Program-made: the position numbers and the translations under genes
The notes under the pieces: model-generated
The model's input: the letters and a program-made list of their open reading frames with translations, nothing else
Told to the model about the DNA's origin: nothing
The model's database searches: none
DNA from: Malus domestica
Lineage: Eukaryota; Streptophyta; Magnoliopsida; Rosales; Rosaceae
Direction of reading: 5' to 3'
Assembly (NCBI RefSeq): GCF_042453785.1
Contig: NC_091668.1
Span: forward strand, 3,178,501 to 3,242,500
DNA length: 64,000 nucleotides
Part shown: piece by piece, positions 1-12,600 of the stretch
Layout of the letters: each line of letters opens with the position of its first letter
How positions within the stretch are numbered: position 1 is the first letter of the stretch

Positions 1-1330
1 TCTCGAGAGCCAGACTCCCAACATGATTACTTTCTCAAAAATCGAAGAGACACTGCTCCCCGAATCTCGAGAGCCAGACCCCCAGCATGATTGCTTTCTC
101 AAAAATCGATGAGGCATCGTTCTCCGAATCAATCGAAGAGGCGCTCGCTTTCTCAAGAGCTGGGCTGCTCAGAGACCACGAGGGCCGATCTCAGAAATCG
201 AAGAGGCACCTACTTTTCTAGCCTTGTCAGCACCTGTCACACGCACACTCAGCTTTGCAGAAATTATGGGCATTCTGTCGAAGACTTCTGGTGAAGTAGA
301 AAGCACATGAATCTTACTGTTCAATCACCCACTTCCCACACGCAACAATAGCTCATGGGTACCACAAATAACTTTGCCAAAGTTCTCTGCCAAAGTTGAG
401 CACGTGAAGCTTGCAACTCCCACTACATCGCTCTGACCAAGAAAGGTAAAAGAATAGCAAAGAAACAGCACTAACAAAAGTTTAGACACATAAATTTTGA
501 AGGTCTAGCTACCATATTATTACCCACAACTGTAAAGGAACAGTACCACTGCTGGATAATTGGAAAGTCCCTGTGTGTCAACCTCTGTGCTTCGTGGCAA
601 GGTAGACTAGCAAACATGCCCAACCTTTACTCACATTCGAGAAAACACTCCCAATAAGATTGCTTGCTCCAAAATCGAAGAGGCACCGTCCTCCGAATCT
701 CGAGAGCCAGACTCCCAACATGACTACTTTCTCAAAATCGAAGAGAGGGTAAAGGAACAATACCATTGCTGGATAATTGGAAAGTCCCTGTGTGTCAACC
801 TTTGTGCTTCGTGGCAAGGTAGACTAGCAAACATGCCCAACCTTTACTCACATTCGAGACAACACTCCCAACAAGATTGCTTGCTCCAAAATCGAAGAGG
901 CATCGCCCTCCGAATCTCGAGAGCCAGACTCCCAACATGATTACTTCCTCAAAAATCGAAGAGACACTGCTCTCCGAATCTCGAGAGTCATACCCCCAGC
1001 ATGATTGCTTTCTCAAAAATCGAAGAGGCATCATTCTCCGAATCTCGAGAGCCAGATACCACAGACCACTTTTTCAAAGTGCTCTGACAGAGTTAAAACA
1101 TGTGAAACTGGCAGCTCCCATTACCGTGCTATGACCAAGCAGGGTAAAGGAATAGCATTACTACTTGTTGTTAGGGAGACTCCTATATATGTCGACCTCC
1201 ATCCCCAACGGACAGGCAGACCTGCAAAAATGCTCAACCCTTCATCATATCTGAGAGGGCACTCCCAACGAAGCCTTTCGAAATATTCAGCTTTCTTTCC
1301 CCCCGATAATACCTCTGCAAACAAGCTATA
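1..1330. repeat. Block of diverged direct repeats
   Basis: A short motif around CTCGAGAGCCAGAC, followed by CAACATGATT and then AATCGAAGAGGCA, recurs at about 1, 60, 700, 915, 975 and 1040 with a period near 60 bases. A longer duplication is also visible: bases about 554-686 recur at 772-904, an offset of 218. Short reading frames on both strands are only translations of the repeat and resemble no protein I know. It may belong to the retrotransposon remnant immediately to the right, but no LTR pair is visible. Confidence 0.6.
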
Positions 1331-2455
1331 CTAGAGCAAGAATATCTCATATCATCAGGGTTAAAAGCAAGAGTATCCCATATCATGCTTTTCCCTGTCT
1401 TTTCTTTTGGCCTTGTTTTTACCTGCAAGACAAGGAGAAAGAGAGCAATCAGTCAGCACTTGGAATCAAGCTTCCAGCCAGGAACTGACTGCCTGGAACC
1501 CCTTACCTGATTACTTACCTGGCATTGCTCTCGAGTACTCATCTTCAACATCTTATGTTTCCAGGGAAGATTCCGCATCTGCTTGAGGAACAGATAGGGC
1601 AAGTGCGAAGGATACAAGGAAGCATGTGGAGACAAGCGTAACAGCACACGTGCCGATACATTCATTAGTTTGTCAAAAGCAAAAGTATCCCATATCAGCA
1701 GGGTGGAACGTACTCTAGATTTGATGGACTTGTTTTGACCCTCAAATTCTTCAGTCGGCCTTATACTCTGGAGGAAACCAGAAAACCCTCCAGCTCAGTT
1801 CAAGAATAAGCCTGTGGAAAGTTACTTCTTCAAAAGCAAAAGTATCTCATATCATCTCTTCTCATTTTTCTTCTCTTTATCCTTCATGCTGCTGCAAGAT
1901 GGGGAGAAGGTGAACAATCAGTCGGAGCTCTGATTGCTTACCTTGTCTGTCACCTCTTTCAGCAGACCCCCTAGCTCGGCGACTTGGGGGACTCCTACTA
2001 CATGGTTTGTATCGCGCTTGACCAAGCCTGAAACTACAAGTAAGCTTCAAGTGAAATTGATACATTACCTTGTGCATCTCCACCAGTTAAAGATACCACC
2101 CCTGGATGGAGGAAGAGTACTTCCAGAGAAGATGCCACATCTACCTATGAGACAGATAAGGCAAGTCAAGACGACACCACACTCCGATACTTAGAAGTTT
2201 CGTGATTACGAGATCATTCTCCCACAATATTTCCTAATGTCATTTGTACTAAATCATTCACTTGTACTCACTAAATGAGAGCTTGAACCTATGTACTTGT
2301 GTAAACCCTTCACAATTAATGAGAACTCTTCTATTCCGTGGACGTAGCCAATCTGGGTGAACCACGTACATCTTGTGTTTGCTTTCCTATCTCTATCTAT
2401 TTATATACTTATCCACACTAATGACCGGAGCAATCTAGCGAAGATCACAAAAAGC
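1330..2455 (+). mobile_element. LTR-retrotransposon remnant, probable LTR 3' part
   Basis: The stretch has no long reading frame. It contains two copies of a motif around GTATCCCATATCAT (about 1370 and 1690) and a diverged third at about 1840. It ends in a stretch (about 2290-2440) that looks like the R-U5 end of a plant LTR with a long AT-rich leader. No partner LTR or target duplication is visible, so the call rests on resemblance. A LINE 3' end takes over near 2455. Confidence 0.35.
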
Positions 2456-3063
2456 GATCGTTTTCGCTACCTAGGATCTATCTTGCAAGAGAACGGAGAA
2501 TTAGATGGAGATCTCAACCATAGAATACGAGCTGGATGGAAAGAGTGCATCCGGCGTGTTGTGTGACCGTCGTAGGCCACTGAAGCTCAAGGGAAAATTT
2601 TATAGGACGGCAATAAGGCTAGCGATGTTGTATGGCACATAATGTTGGGTGGTGAAGCATCAACACGTACACAAAATGGGTGTAGCGGAGATGAGGATGC
2701 TTCGTGGGATGTGTGGGCACACGAGAAAGGATAAGATTGGGAATGAGGATATCCGAGGTAAAGTAGGAGTAGCCGAAATTGTAGGAAATATGAGAGAAAA
2801 TCGGCTCCGGTGATTTTGAACATGTGCAAAGAAGGCCGACTGACGCTCCGGTTCGAAGATGTGACTACGGGACAGAGGTTCAGGGCCGAAGGGGTAGAGG
2901 AAGACCTAGGACAACTTTGGAAGAGACTCTAAGAAAAGACTTAGAGTACTTGGATCTAACGGAGGACATGACACAAAACCGAGCGCAATGGCGTTCTAGG
3001 ATTCATATAGCCGACCCCACTTAGTGGGAAAAGGCTTTGTTGTTGTTGTTGTTGTTGTTGTTT
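2455..3063 (+). mobile_element. 5'-truncated LINE (3' end of reverse transcriptase ORF)
   Basis: Translation across frames gives the C-terminal part of a plant LINE ORF2. It begins at FRYLGSILQENGELDGDLNH, continues through a segment with LKLKGKFYRTAI and VKHQHVHKMGVAEMRMLRGM, and ends in GRGRPRTTLEETLRKDLEYL followed by RSRIHIADPT. A frameshift near 2540 and a stop near 2640 make it non-functional. It ends in a (TTG)n tail at about 3037-3061, the usual 3' end of this type of plant LINE. The 5' truncation is typical of target-primed reverse transcription. The tail directly abuts intron 8 sequence of the truncated PP2A B55 copy A. Confidence 0.8.
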
Positions 3064-3111
3064 AATTTCTTGGTTTGCTTTGAATCGTAATTATGATTTG
3101 TAATGGTGCAG

Positions 3112-4895
3112 GTTTGAAGAACAAGAAGCGCCCGGCTCAAGATCTTTTTTCACTGAAATAATAGCATCAATTTCAGATATTAAGTTTGCTAAGAACGGAA
3201 GACATATACTAAGTCGGGATTACATGACTCTTAAGGTTCATATCTTCATACTCTTATAATAAGATGGTTCATACTTTCAATATTTAGAAACTTCAGTATC
3301 ATTAGTCCTAGAAACAAAGTTGCAAGTAACAAACACTTAAAAACCTTATTTTCCCTCCCTCCCTCCCTCCTTAGTCCCTTCCAGTGGATTGGTGACATGG
3401 GCGATGCCCTCTATGGGTGCTACCCCTCAACATCTCACTTTTACTGCCGTCCCTCCTTCCCATCCTTTCAGTGGATTGGTGACATGGGCGATGCCCTCTG
3501 TGGGTGCCGCCCCTCAATATCTCACTGTTTCTGCCCTCCCTCTTTCCCTGCCTTCCTTTCAGTGGACTGGTGACGTGGGCAGTCCCCTCTATGGGTGCAA
3601 CCCCCAATATCTCCCTGCTTCTGTTGCTTCCTCAGCTAAAATATGCTAATGTTGTTACTGTGATGTTTAGAGTTAATACTTGATATCATGATATTCAATT
3701 TTGTGCTTGTGGTGACTTTGGGCATTGCAACTACTTCTTGTCTTCAGATTTCTCTGATTCTTAACCCTGTCCATTACAATTTTTGTTCTCACCTTTTCTT
3801 TTTGGGGTTTCTCAGTTATGGGACATCAACATGGATTCTGGCCCAGTTGCCACTCTCCAGGTTCATGAACATCTAAGACCAAAGGTAATGTATTCCTTTG
3901 AAAAGTTTGTTTGATCGCATGTGATCTTAAAAGAAGACAAGACTATTTAAGTAATACCATACAATGCAACTTATTAAGTTCTTTACCTTTTTCAGCTCTG
4001 TGATTTATACGAAAATGATTCTATCTTCGATAAGTTTGAGTGCTGTCTAAGTGGAGATGGACACCGAGTGGCAACAGGTTCTTACAGGTTAGACTTACAC
4101 CATACACATCCTTTGTTGCTCTTATACTTACACCCTGACCTAAGTAGTATGGGGCTCAACATATGAAGAAACACATTTCTGTGATTCCAGCAATCTGTTT
4201 CGAGTGTTTGGTTGTTCTGAAGGGAGCACAGAAGCAACAACATTGGAGGCCAGCAAAAACCCCATGAGGTAGTTTTTAAAATTTTATATATGCTGGTCAG
4301 GCATGCTATTGTTAGGGCATAGTATCATTTAGTCCAAGAAAAACTCTTGTTTATTTTCTTTAGTTCTCTTGGTCAAATGTGCTTATAATTTTTCTCATGG
4401 ACTTCCAGGAGACAAGTTCAAACGCCAGCAAGGCCTTCTAGATCTTTGGGCAACCTTCCTCGTGTTCTCAGGCGAGGTATGTTCGTGCTTGCATGTAAAC
4501 TTTGTATACATAGTCCATTGTCTGAAAATTTTGAGTGGTCTAAATAAAATTTAACATAATTGATTTCCACTCAAAGTCTCGAATGAACTTAAACTTTTTT
4601 TGGTAAAAGAGAGAATAAAATTCAGATTTGAATCATTTAGGTTCGGTAGTTCTCTTCTTTATATCCTAATTAGTTAGATTTAACGAGGTTTGGTACTTGA
4701 TGGTAGCCTATCTGCTAACCACTATATCTGCACATTTTCTTCCATTGTAACATAAAAGGTGCAGATAACTCTGGAGCTGACACAAACGGAAATTCTTTTG
4801 ACTTCACAACAAAGTTGCTACATCTTGCATGGCACCCTTCTGAGAATTCAATCGCCTGTGCTGCTTCAAACAGCCTTTACATGTATTATGCGTAA
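3112..4895 (+). pseudogene. PP2A B55 regulatory subunit, copy A (exons 9-14 only)
   Basis: This is the 3' end of a gene for the B (B55/PR55) WD40 regulatory subunit of protein phosphatase 2A. Exons read from splice sites are 3112-3235, 3816-3884, 3996-4087, 4191-4268, 4409-4476 and 4759-4895. They encode [65 protein letters not shown] and the family C-terminus NSLYMYYA. All six exons are open and every intron has GT and AG ends, so decay here is by loss of the 5' part, not by stops. Exons 1-8 and the promoter are absent and a LINE tail lies directly upstream. Copy A alone keeps the original 282-base intron 13. A transcript from an upstream promoter is possible but not supported. Confidence 0.85.
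3375..3645 (+). repeat. Intronic minisatellite, intron 9 of copy A (about 3 units)
   Basis: Three imperfect units of about 80-90 bases are seen. Each carries GTGGATTGGTGACATGGGC, then GCCCTCTATGGGTGC and CAATATCTCACT. The (CCCT)n run at 3352-3372 lies just before. Related arrays sit in the same intron of copies B and C with one more unit each. Confidence 0.8.
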
Positions 4896-6040
4896 AAATA
4901 GTACGGAAAGTTGTATGTCTTGGCCGGCAAAGCTCTTCTGATTTCTATTGACAAAAGGCTGCTTTGCCTTCTTCTCCGGCTAGTGATGTTAAGCTGCACC
5001 CTACCTAACTGCAAAATGAGGAAGCATTTTTGCTGATGTCAACACTTTCAAGAGGAAAGTAGTATCTGCCCCTCCCATACAGGCGATACCTTGCTGTTTA
5101 TGGTAACTCGTAAGGAGGATGCTGTAGTCCTAATTGTGTCTTGTTAGTTGAAGAGATGGGATATTAGCTCATCCGCCTACCGAAAGAATACCTTTGCTGC
5201 CACAGTAGAAACCAATTGGGTCCTATATCGTGAAGCTGGGAGAAGCTGTAGTGGTGCCATCAACACTCATTGATACCGGGGCCTTCAACCTTGTATTATT
5301 TGAAGTAAAGTTAAAAGGGTTTGTGAAACTTTTATCACTGTTTTTATTCTAACCATTCTTTCCCCCTCTTTCAGAGTCTGCTGATTTTCTTTGTTTAGCA
5401 AGTATCGGTTCCTTTGGACAGTGAAGGCTCCATGTTAGACATTGTTTCGACAGTTTCACTGGGAATCAAAGATTTGTCGGTCTTAATTCGTCTGGTTATC
5501 GGGTGTTTATTGTTTTAGGTAAATGTTTTTGGTGTAGGCAAACTGATCATCTCTATATTGTACGAGGTTCGGTCATAATTTCGAAGCATATGGACTAGTT
5601 TTGGTGAATTAGGTGCTTCCTTCATTTAGTTTGTGTTGACATTAGTATATAGCCCTTGGGGGCTAGGAATTTGTAACAAACTTTTCTCTTGTTCTTAAAC
5701 CACTATTTTATCAAGTATATGGTGAACTTTCCTCTTTTTGTTCATGTCTTCCAAACCCTTGTGAATGTTTGTAAAATTGGGTTTAGTGGCCCTTTTACAA
5801 ACCTACCAACCAAAAATATTCGTCTCGAAATGCCCTCTTTGATGAAAATACCCTTGTTACCGACGCAATATTGGTAGATTATTGACTCAATCTTGAGGTA
5901 TTTTCGTCATAGAGGACAAGTAGAGATTGCATTCTGCAAGAAGGGCTAATTTTGGTTGGTGTATTTGGAAAATCATTATTTTTTATCTACTGTGCATAAT
6001 TTTCACAAAATTACTGTGGTGAAGTCTTTCCTATGTGGTA
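4896..6040 (+). other. 3' flank of PP2A B55 copy A, duplicated segment
   Basis: No gene is seen. The sequence continues the homology past the stop codon and matches 39631-40700 downstream of copy C. Part of it (about 5480-6040) also matches 13575-14170 downstream of copy B, where the intervening 0.5 kb is deleted. It contains the 3' UTR and a shared AT-rich spacer. The match breaks at a T-run near 6045, where the 5' flank of copy B begins. This is the physical junction of two tandem units. Confidence 0.7.
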
Positions 6041-6490
6041 TGGTAATTTTTTTCAAAGCTTCACCTATATGTGATGTTAAAATACCTCTAATATTAAAAA
6101 AAAAAAACCTCCCACTCCCCCCACGTTCTCTCTTTACCTCTCTCTCCTTATTTTCTAAAAAAATATGTTCATACACACAAAGTATGTAGACAAATACTAG
6201 TTTATATAATGTGAACCTTATTTTTAGTCGGTCCACATTTTGGACTACTATTTTTTCTAACGTGTCCCCATCTTTTATAAAACTTGCTAATATATTTTCT
6301 CCATGAAAGATTATGACTTAACAAAGACTTCTCTTACAAGTGAAGATAAATACCATTATACCAAGATAAATACCATTAAACCATAATACTAACTGCGAAA
6401 CCATTTCAATTATAAAATTTCAACAATAAAAAGTGCTACATTAAAAATAAATGAATAAAGTATCAATAGTGAGGACGCTGAATTATTTAG

Positions 6491-6706
6491 GGACAAGGAT
6501 TGTCTGCCCTCCACTTTCGGTGCCCTTCCGTGCCCTCTTGTTTATGTGGTCATGGATAAATCACGTCAATATTTTATATTACTATTTATTTTTGTTTTAT
6601 TACATCTATACAAAATAATATAAAATATTAACGTGACTTAACCGTAACACGTAAAACAGAAGATCACGGAAGAACAAGTGAACTGGAGGGCAGACAATCC
6701 TTGTCC
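6491..6706. mobile_element. MITE with 9-bp target duplication (Mutator-like)
   Basis: The 216-base element starts GGACAAGGATTGTCTGCCCT and ends in its inverted complement. It is flanked on both sides by ATTATTTAG (6482-6490 and 6707-6715). A 9-bp duplication fits MULE-type MITEs. The equivalent place upstream of copy C (about 33865) reads straight through without the element, giving an empty site. A second family member lies at 58231-58450. Confidence 0.92.
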
Positions 6707-7050
6707 ATTATTTAGACATGCACGAAGTCAACTAAAAAGCTACGTCCTGCTGCGTCGTTTTCTTCCTCTCTATTTCAGCAACAAACGAAGAAAAAAAAAA
6801 AAGAAAAAACAAGCGATTAGAGAGAGAGAATCAGAGCGAGAGAGTGGAAATTCCATCGCTGTGAGGACCGTACGCGTAAGGCTGGGAATGGATGAAGAAG
6901 AAGGAAGAGACTGCATTGATTTTTCGATGAAGATTGGTCCGAATCCGTGAGATTCACGCAAATCCAATCCCTCAGATCGATTTGCTCTGCATTGATTTCT
7001 CTTCTCTCTTTCTCTGCTCGTTTCCTAGTCGATTTTTTTGGAATAAACAA

Positions 7051-9565
7051 ATGAACGGCGGCGGAGAGGGCCTCGCGGCTCTGGCGACGTCAGGGGTGGC
7101 CGTATCGCCTCTCGAGTGGAAGTTTTCGAAGGTCTTCGGAGAAAGGACCGCCGGCGAAGAAGTTCAGGAAGGTAAGAGTAATACTATTCACCTGATTTTC
7201 GTTTCGTTTCGTATTGTTAGGGATTCACTATTGCTTTCGTTCTCATTACGTTTAATACTATTAATTTAATGTTAAATACATTTAGCGGATGATTTGTTGC
7301 AGAAATTGTGTATTGAATGATGAGAATCGTGAGGCGCGAAAGAAATTTAATCGAAAAAGTTTGGTCTTTTGATGACCGAAGCATTTGAGCTGAATACTTA
7401 AGTTATTGGCTGGTGGTTTTGTGGCTATTATTGATGAAGCTATACATTTGGAGGTTGTCTATTTGTGTAGCTGTTAGTTTTTATTTTTCTTTTAATTATA
7501 TTCACTACATTTTGGGCTCGTTGGAAGTGCTTTTAAAATGATTGAAAGCACTTTTAGAGAAAATGTGTTTGGGTTCCAAAAGCACTTGAAGCGCTTTCTG
7601 TAAGAAGCACTAGTTATGTACATTGTTCAGAAAGCTAAGTGTTTTTCAATGATTTACTTCCATTTTCACTCAGGGTTGGTTCTAAAAACATTTTCATCAA
7701 AAACTATTTCAGTCATTTTAAAAGCACTTTCAAACGAGTTATGATGTTGATTAGTATAGGGATTCATTTTCGAACATATTGTTGCGATCGATACATGTAG
7801 AGCTATATTTTTAAACTTAAAAGGCCCTAGATTTGAGAAATAAGTGAACTTGTTAATCAAGTGTGAAGAACGCGTCATTTGCGATCAATAGCTATACGTA
7901 TATACTCGCTTTTGAATTTCTGAAAAAGATACTTTATAGAGTGTTTGAGGGCATTGAAGTGCTTTGGTGCAGAATTACTTAGGTTTGCTTACTTGCTGGT
8001 TGTTTTTGCAGTTGATATAATATCCGCTATTGAATTTGATAGAACGGGGGACCACCTTGCCACTGGAGATCGTGGAGGCCGGGTGGTTTTATTTGAAAGA
8101 ACTGATATAAAGGATGTAAGTTAATACATTTTTCTTTTGAGGGGTTTGGGGCATGGATGTGCATTTTCCTTGTACTTAATATGCCGTTATATTTGTTACA
8201 CTGGTGTGATTTAGTTGTACTTTGATGGTATAAACTTAAATAATTAGCATGGTGGACACCGGAGAGATCTGGAGAGGATGGATTATTCAATCAGTGGGCA
8301 TCCTGAGTTCCGCTATAAAACTGAATTCCAGAGTCATAAAATCGAGGTATGACTTTCTTTGTGCTTAACGAGGACAATATAAATAGGCTTATGGAGAATT
8401 CCTCTTTGCTGGAATCTGGATTTGACTAACTTGCATCCTAACTTGCATCTTGGTTTTTCCTGAACTCAGTTTGATTATCTTAAGAGCTTGGAAATTGAGG
8501 AAAAAATCAACAAGATCAGATGGTGTCAAACAGCTAACGGTGCACTGTGTCTCCTCTCCACTAGTAGCAAAACCATCAAATACTGGAAGGTAGCACCAAC
8601 CTTTTGAACTCGTATGTGGTTAGATTATTATATAAAAGATGATTTCTCTCGATATCACATCTTCCAGAGTAATTTTAGCGACATTAGTTGCATTGCCCTT
8701 TCCATTTATATATTGTTCGGAACAAAGATGGCGATTACTTCAGCCATTTCATTTTACACATTATTCTTGGAACAAAGATGGTGATTACTCTAGCCATTTC
8801 ATTTTATACATTATTCTTGGGATGACCACAAAGTTTTGCAACACCTCCAATTTTTTTCCCTTTCTTATCAATCTTCTTCTTTTGCAATTCTCCTTGGTTA
8901 GCCGCTCTTTTTTTTCCCTTCCTAGTAGCTTTCCTTAGATCCTGCATAGTCTCACTTTCTTCCTCGTCATCTAAATCAATTTGTCCTACGGATTCCTCTC
9001 TTGTCTCCGGTGGTAGTACTCCAGATGAAGATGCCCAGACATGTTCACCGGTAGCAACTGTGTTCGAAAACATCCTATCTAACTTTTCCTCCATCTCAGG
9101 TCTAATGCCCTTTTTTGGCAATTTTCCATATTCTTTGTTTATCTACAAGTAAAGAAAGAATATGGTTAATACATATTGCATGATATCATAATACATATTA
9201 AAAGATAAATACACAAACCTGAATTTTATTATTCCACCACTCCTCAGAGGCATCAACGGTACCCTTGCTCGAATTCCACCCTAGGCCAGTGTCTTTACAA
9301 ACTAGCTCTTTCCACAACTTCCACTCTTTTTAAGTGCATCCCACTTATTTTTCAGTTGCTTTCTTTCATAATCATGCCCTGTCTCTGCCTTGAAGTTAGC
9401 TCTAATATTTGCATATCCATCTTTGTCAAAGTGAGTGCCCGGACGATGTCCAGCCTCAACCTCCTTGATGCATACATCACAAAATATAGATATATTGTGG
9501 GCATTCCATGTAGCTGTAGGATTTGACAAAGATGCCCCCTTCTCTGCCATCGATACCAACCAGTG

Positions 9566-9612
<47 letters not shown>

Positions 9613-12600
9613 CAAGAACAAATAATATTGTAATGTAACCAAGCAGAAAACAGGTAGTAAACCTAACATAAGCAGAAGCAACTCGCAATCATATATGTGT
9701 GTGTGTGTGTGTTGGAGGTTTTCAATGATAATCATGATTCAGCCATTCCCTTTGATATACCAAATAAACGTACAATGCATCTAGCATATGCATGAAAAAG
9801 AATATAGATGCAGGGAATTCGTAGTTGTTGCTCACGGTCACAATTGCCATTGGATAACCCATGTGAAAAAACAAACCCACATTGCAGGAAACAGGTAATA
9901 CTCGTGATTACCAGCAAGCAGAAACAAATAATGACTTTGCTAACGCTGCCTGCTATAAAATCAAAGGCATGCCCCCACAAAACTTAAAGAGTAATTGTCA
10001 GCTGCTACCGGCAACTATATATATGCAATCAGCTAAACTAACAATGGAATGAAGAGAGAGAGAGAGAAGAGGGCGTGCGAAGTGTTTTGAGGAATCAGGA
10101 GAAAGGAGAAAGGAGAAAGGAGGGGGCAGTATTGGCAAATTGGAAAAATTCATTAACAAAGTACTGTAGCTCCGTGTTTTGTTTAATAAGCCGCTTCTTG
10201 AAGCTGCTTTTTGCAGCTTCCACTTTTTGGCTTTTTTTCATCTGAAACTTTGAAATAAAGCTGTTTTGGGATGTTTACCAAACACCAAAAACTCTCCCAA
10301 CTTTTTTTCATACCAGCTTTATTAAAAATCACCTCAACCCCGAACTGGGGCTAAATCTTTGGAAAATGTTGCAGTTGCTAGTTCCATGTCAGCAATCTCA
10401 AAACCGTATCTTGCAAATGCGTATCTTGCAAATGGAGCATGTAAAGACAGACCCGTCAGTTCTCCAAGCAATGACACTTCATTTCCATCTCTGCACTTGC
10501 CAGTGGTAGTTGTACACTATTTGATTTGTTTATTTTGTGACAGCATATGGTTTTGCCTTATGATATTTCGAAAATTTTCCAGAGTCAATTGTGCTTTACT
10601 TTCTTGTTGAATGACATCCTATTATTTAGCTCTAACACTTGACCATTTGTGGCATCCAGGTGGCCGGTCAAGAGACGAGCCTTGTGGCTAGATGTCGAAG
10701 ACTCTATGCCAATGCTCATGACTATCATATTAATTCGATTTCAAATAACAGGTACATCTTTTTTTTTCAATGGAATATGCCTTCACCTTTTCATCTATTT
10801 TTAATCTTGTTGTGTATGTTCAGTGTTTGCCTTGATGCTTGTGCTCCTATTTGAAAATTCTATTATTTTATTACCTTATCATGGAGGAGCCAATTGTGTA
10901 GTTGTCGGACTTCCCCCACCCCCAAAAGAAAAAAAAAAACCAGTTTCTGTAGCACACGGTGACACTAAAGAACAATTTATGTCACTAGATGAAAAAGATT
11001 TATCTTCCATGTCGAGTCTTGCTAATATGTATTATGCAGTATATTCTTTGGTATTATTGCATGGATATAATCTAACAAGGTCTCCATCTTCTGGTCACTA
11101 ATAATGTAGCTATCTTTTGGTTTTGCAGCGGTGGTGAAACTTTTTTATCAGCTGATGACCTTCGAATTAATCTTTGGAACCTAGAGATTAGCAATCAAAG
11201 TTTTAATATTGTTGACATGAAGCCGGGAAACATGGAGGATCTAACTGGTAGAACCCACAACACTATGATGACAATTGCTTACTTTCCTAGCTTTTAACTA
11301 TCATTTGAAGAGAAATGGCAGTGGACCTAACCTTGACCCAATTATTTGGGCCTGCTACAAGGCTCCTGGTCTTCCATTCAGTCATATTCTGGACAATGTT
11401 TCATTAAATGGCATGCTATTATGTCTTTCTTAGATTTCATCTGTTTCTATTTACTTTGATCTCCCTTTTCATTAGGTTTGGATGGCTGAAATGTTCTGGC
11501 CATGTAGTAAACTTGAATTATGCCTTATTTATATGCTTTGTTTGTCAAACAGCTCCACATGTGTAATTATTTATCTTTACATACTTGAAATTTATGTGCA
11601 GAGGTGATAACATCCGCAGAATTTCACCCTACTCATTGTAACATGTTGGCATACAGTAGCTCAATAGGCTCAATTCGTCTTATCGATCTGCGGCAGTCAG
11701 CTTTATGTGACACTCATAGCAAATTGTGAGTCATCTTTCATTCTTCCTTCCTTCCATTCTTGGACTCATCAAAGATGATTTAGTATTATAATAAAATAAA
11801 TGTATGAGAAATCTTTCTGACACTTTTGCTGTCTTTAATTTTCTTGGTTTGTTTTGAATCGTAATTTTGATTTGTAACGGTGCAGGTTTGAAGAACAAGA
11901 AGCGCCCGGCTCAAGATCTTTTTTCACTGAAATAGTAGCATCAATTTCAGATATGAAGTTTGCTAAGAATGGAAGGCATATACTAAGTCGGGATTACATG
12001 ACTCTTAAGGTTCATATATTCATACTCTTATAATAAGATGGTTCATACTTCCAATATTTAGAAACTTCAGTATCATTTGTCCTAGAAACAAAGTTGCAAG
12101 TAACAAACACTTAAAAACCTTATTTTCCCTCCCTCCCTCCCTTCCTTCCAGTGGATTGGTGACACGGGCAATGCCCTCTATGGGTGCCACCCCTCAACAT
12201 CTCACTGTTTCTGCCGTCCCTCCTTCCCTTCCTTTCAGTGGATTGGTGACATGAGTGATGCCCTCTATGGGTGCCACCCCTCAATATCTCACTGTTTCTG
12301 TTGATTCCTCAGCTAAAATATTCCTTCCTTCCATTGGATTGGTGACATGGCCAATGTCCTCTATGGGTGCCCTCAATATCTCACTGTTTGTGCCATCCCT
12401 CTTTCCCTGCCTTCCTTACAGTGGATTGGTGACGTGGGCAATGCCCTCTATGGGTGCAGCCCCCAATATCTCACTGTTTCTGTTGCTTCCTCAGCTAAAA
12501 TATGCTAATGTTGTTACTGTGATGTTTAGAGTTAGTACTTGATATCATGATTTTCAATTTTGTGCTTGTGGTGAGTTTGGGCATTGCAACTACTTCTTGT

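Noticed and set aside
3389-3649. Open frames on both strands in intron 9 of copy A (also in B and C)
   Set aside because: They translate the minisatellite; flanking splice sites place them in an intron.
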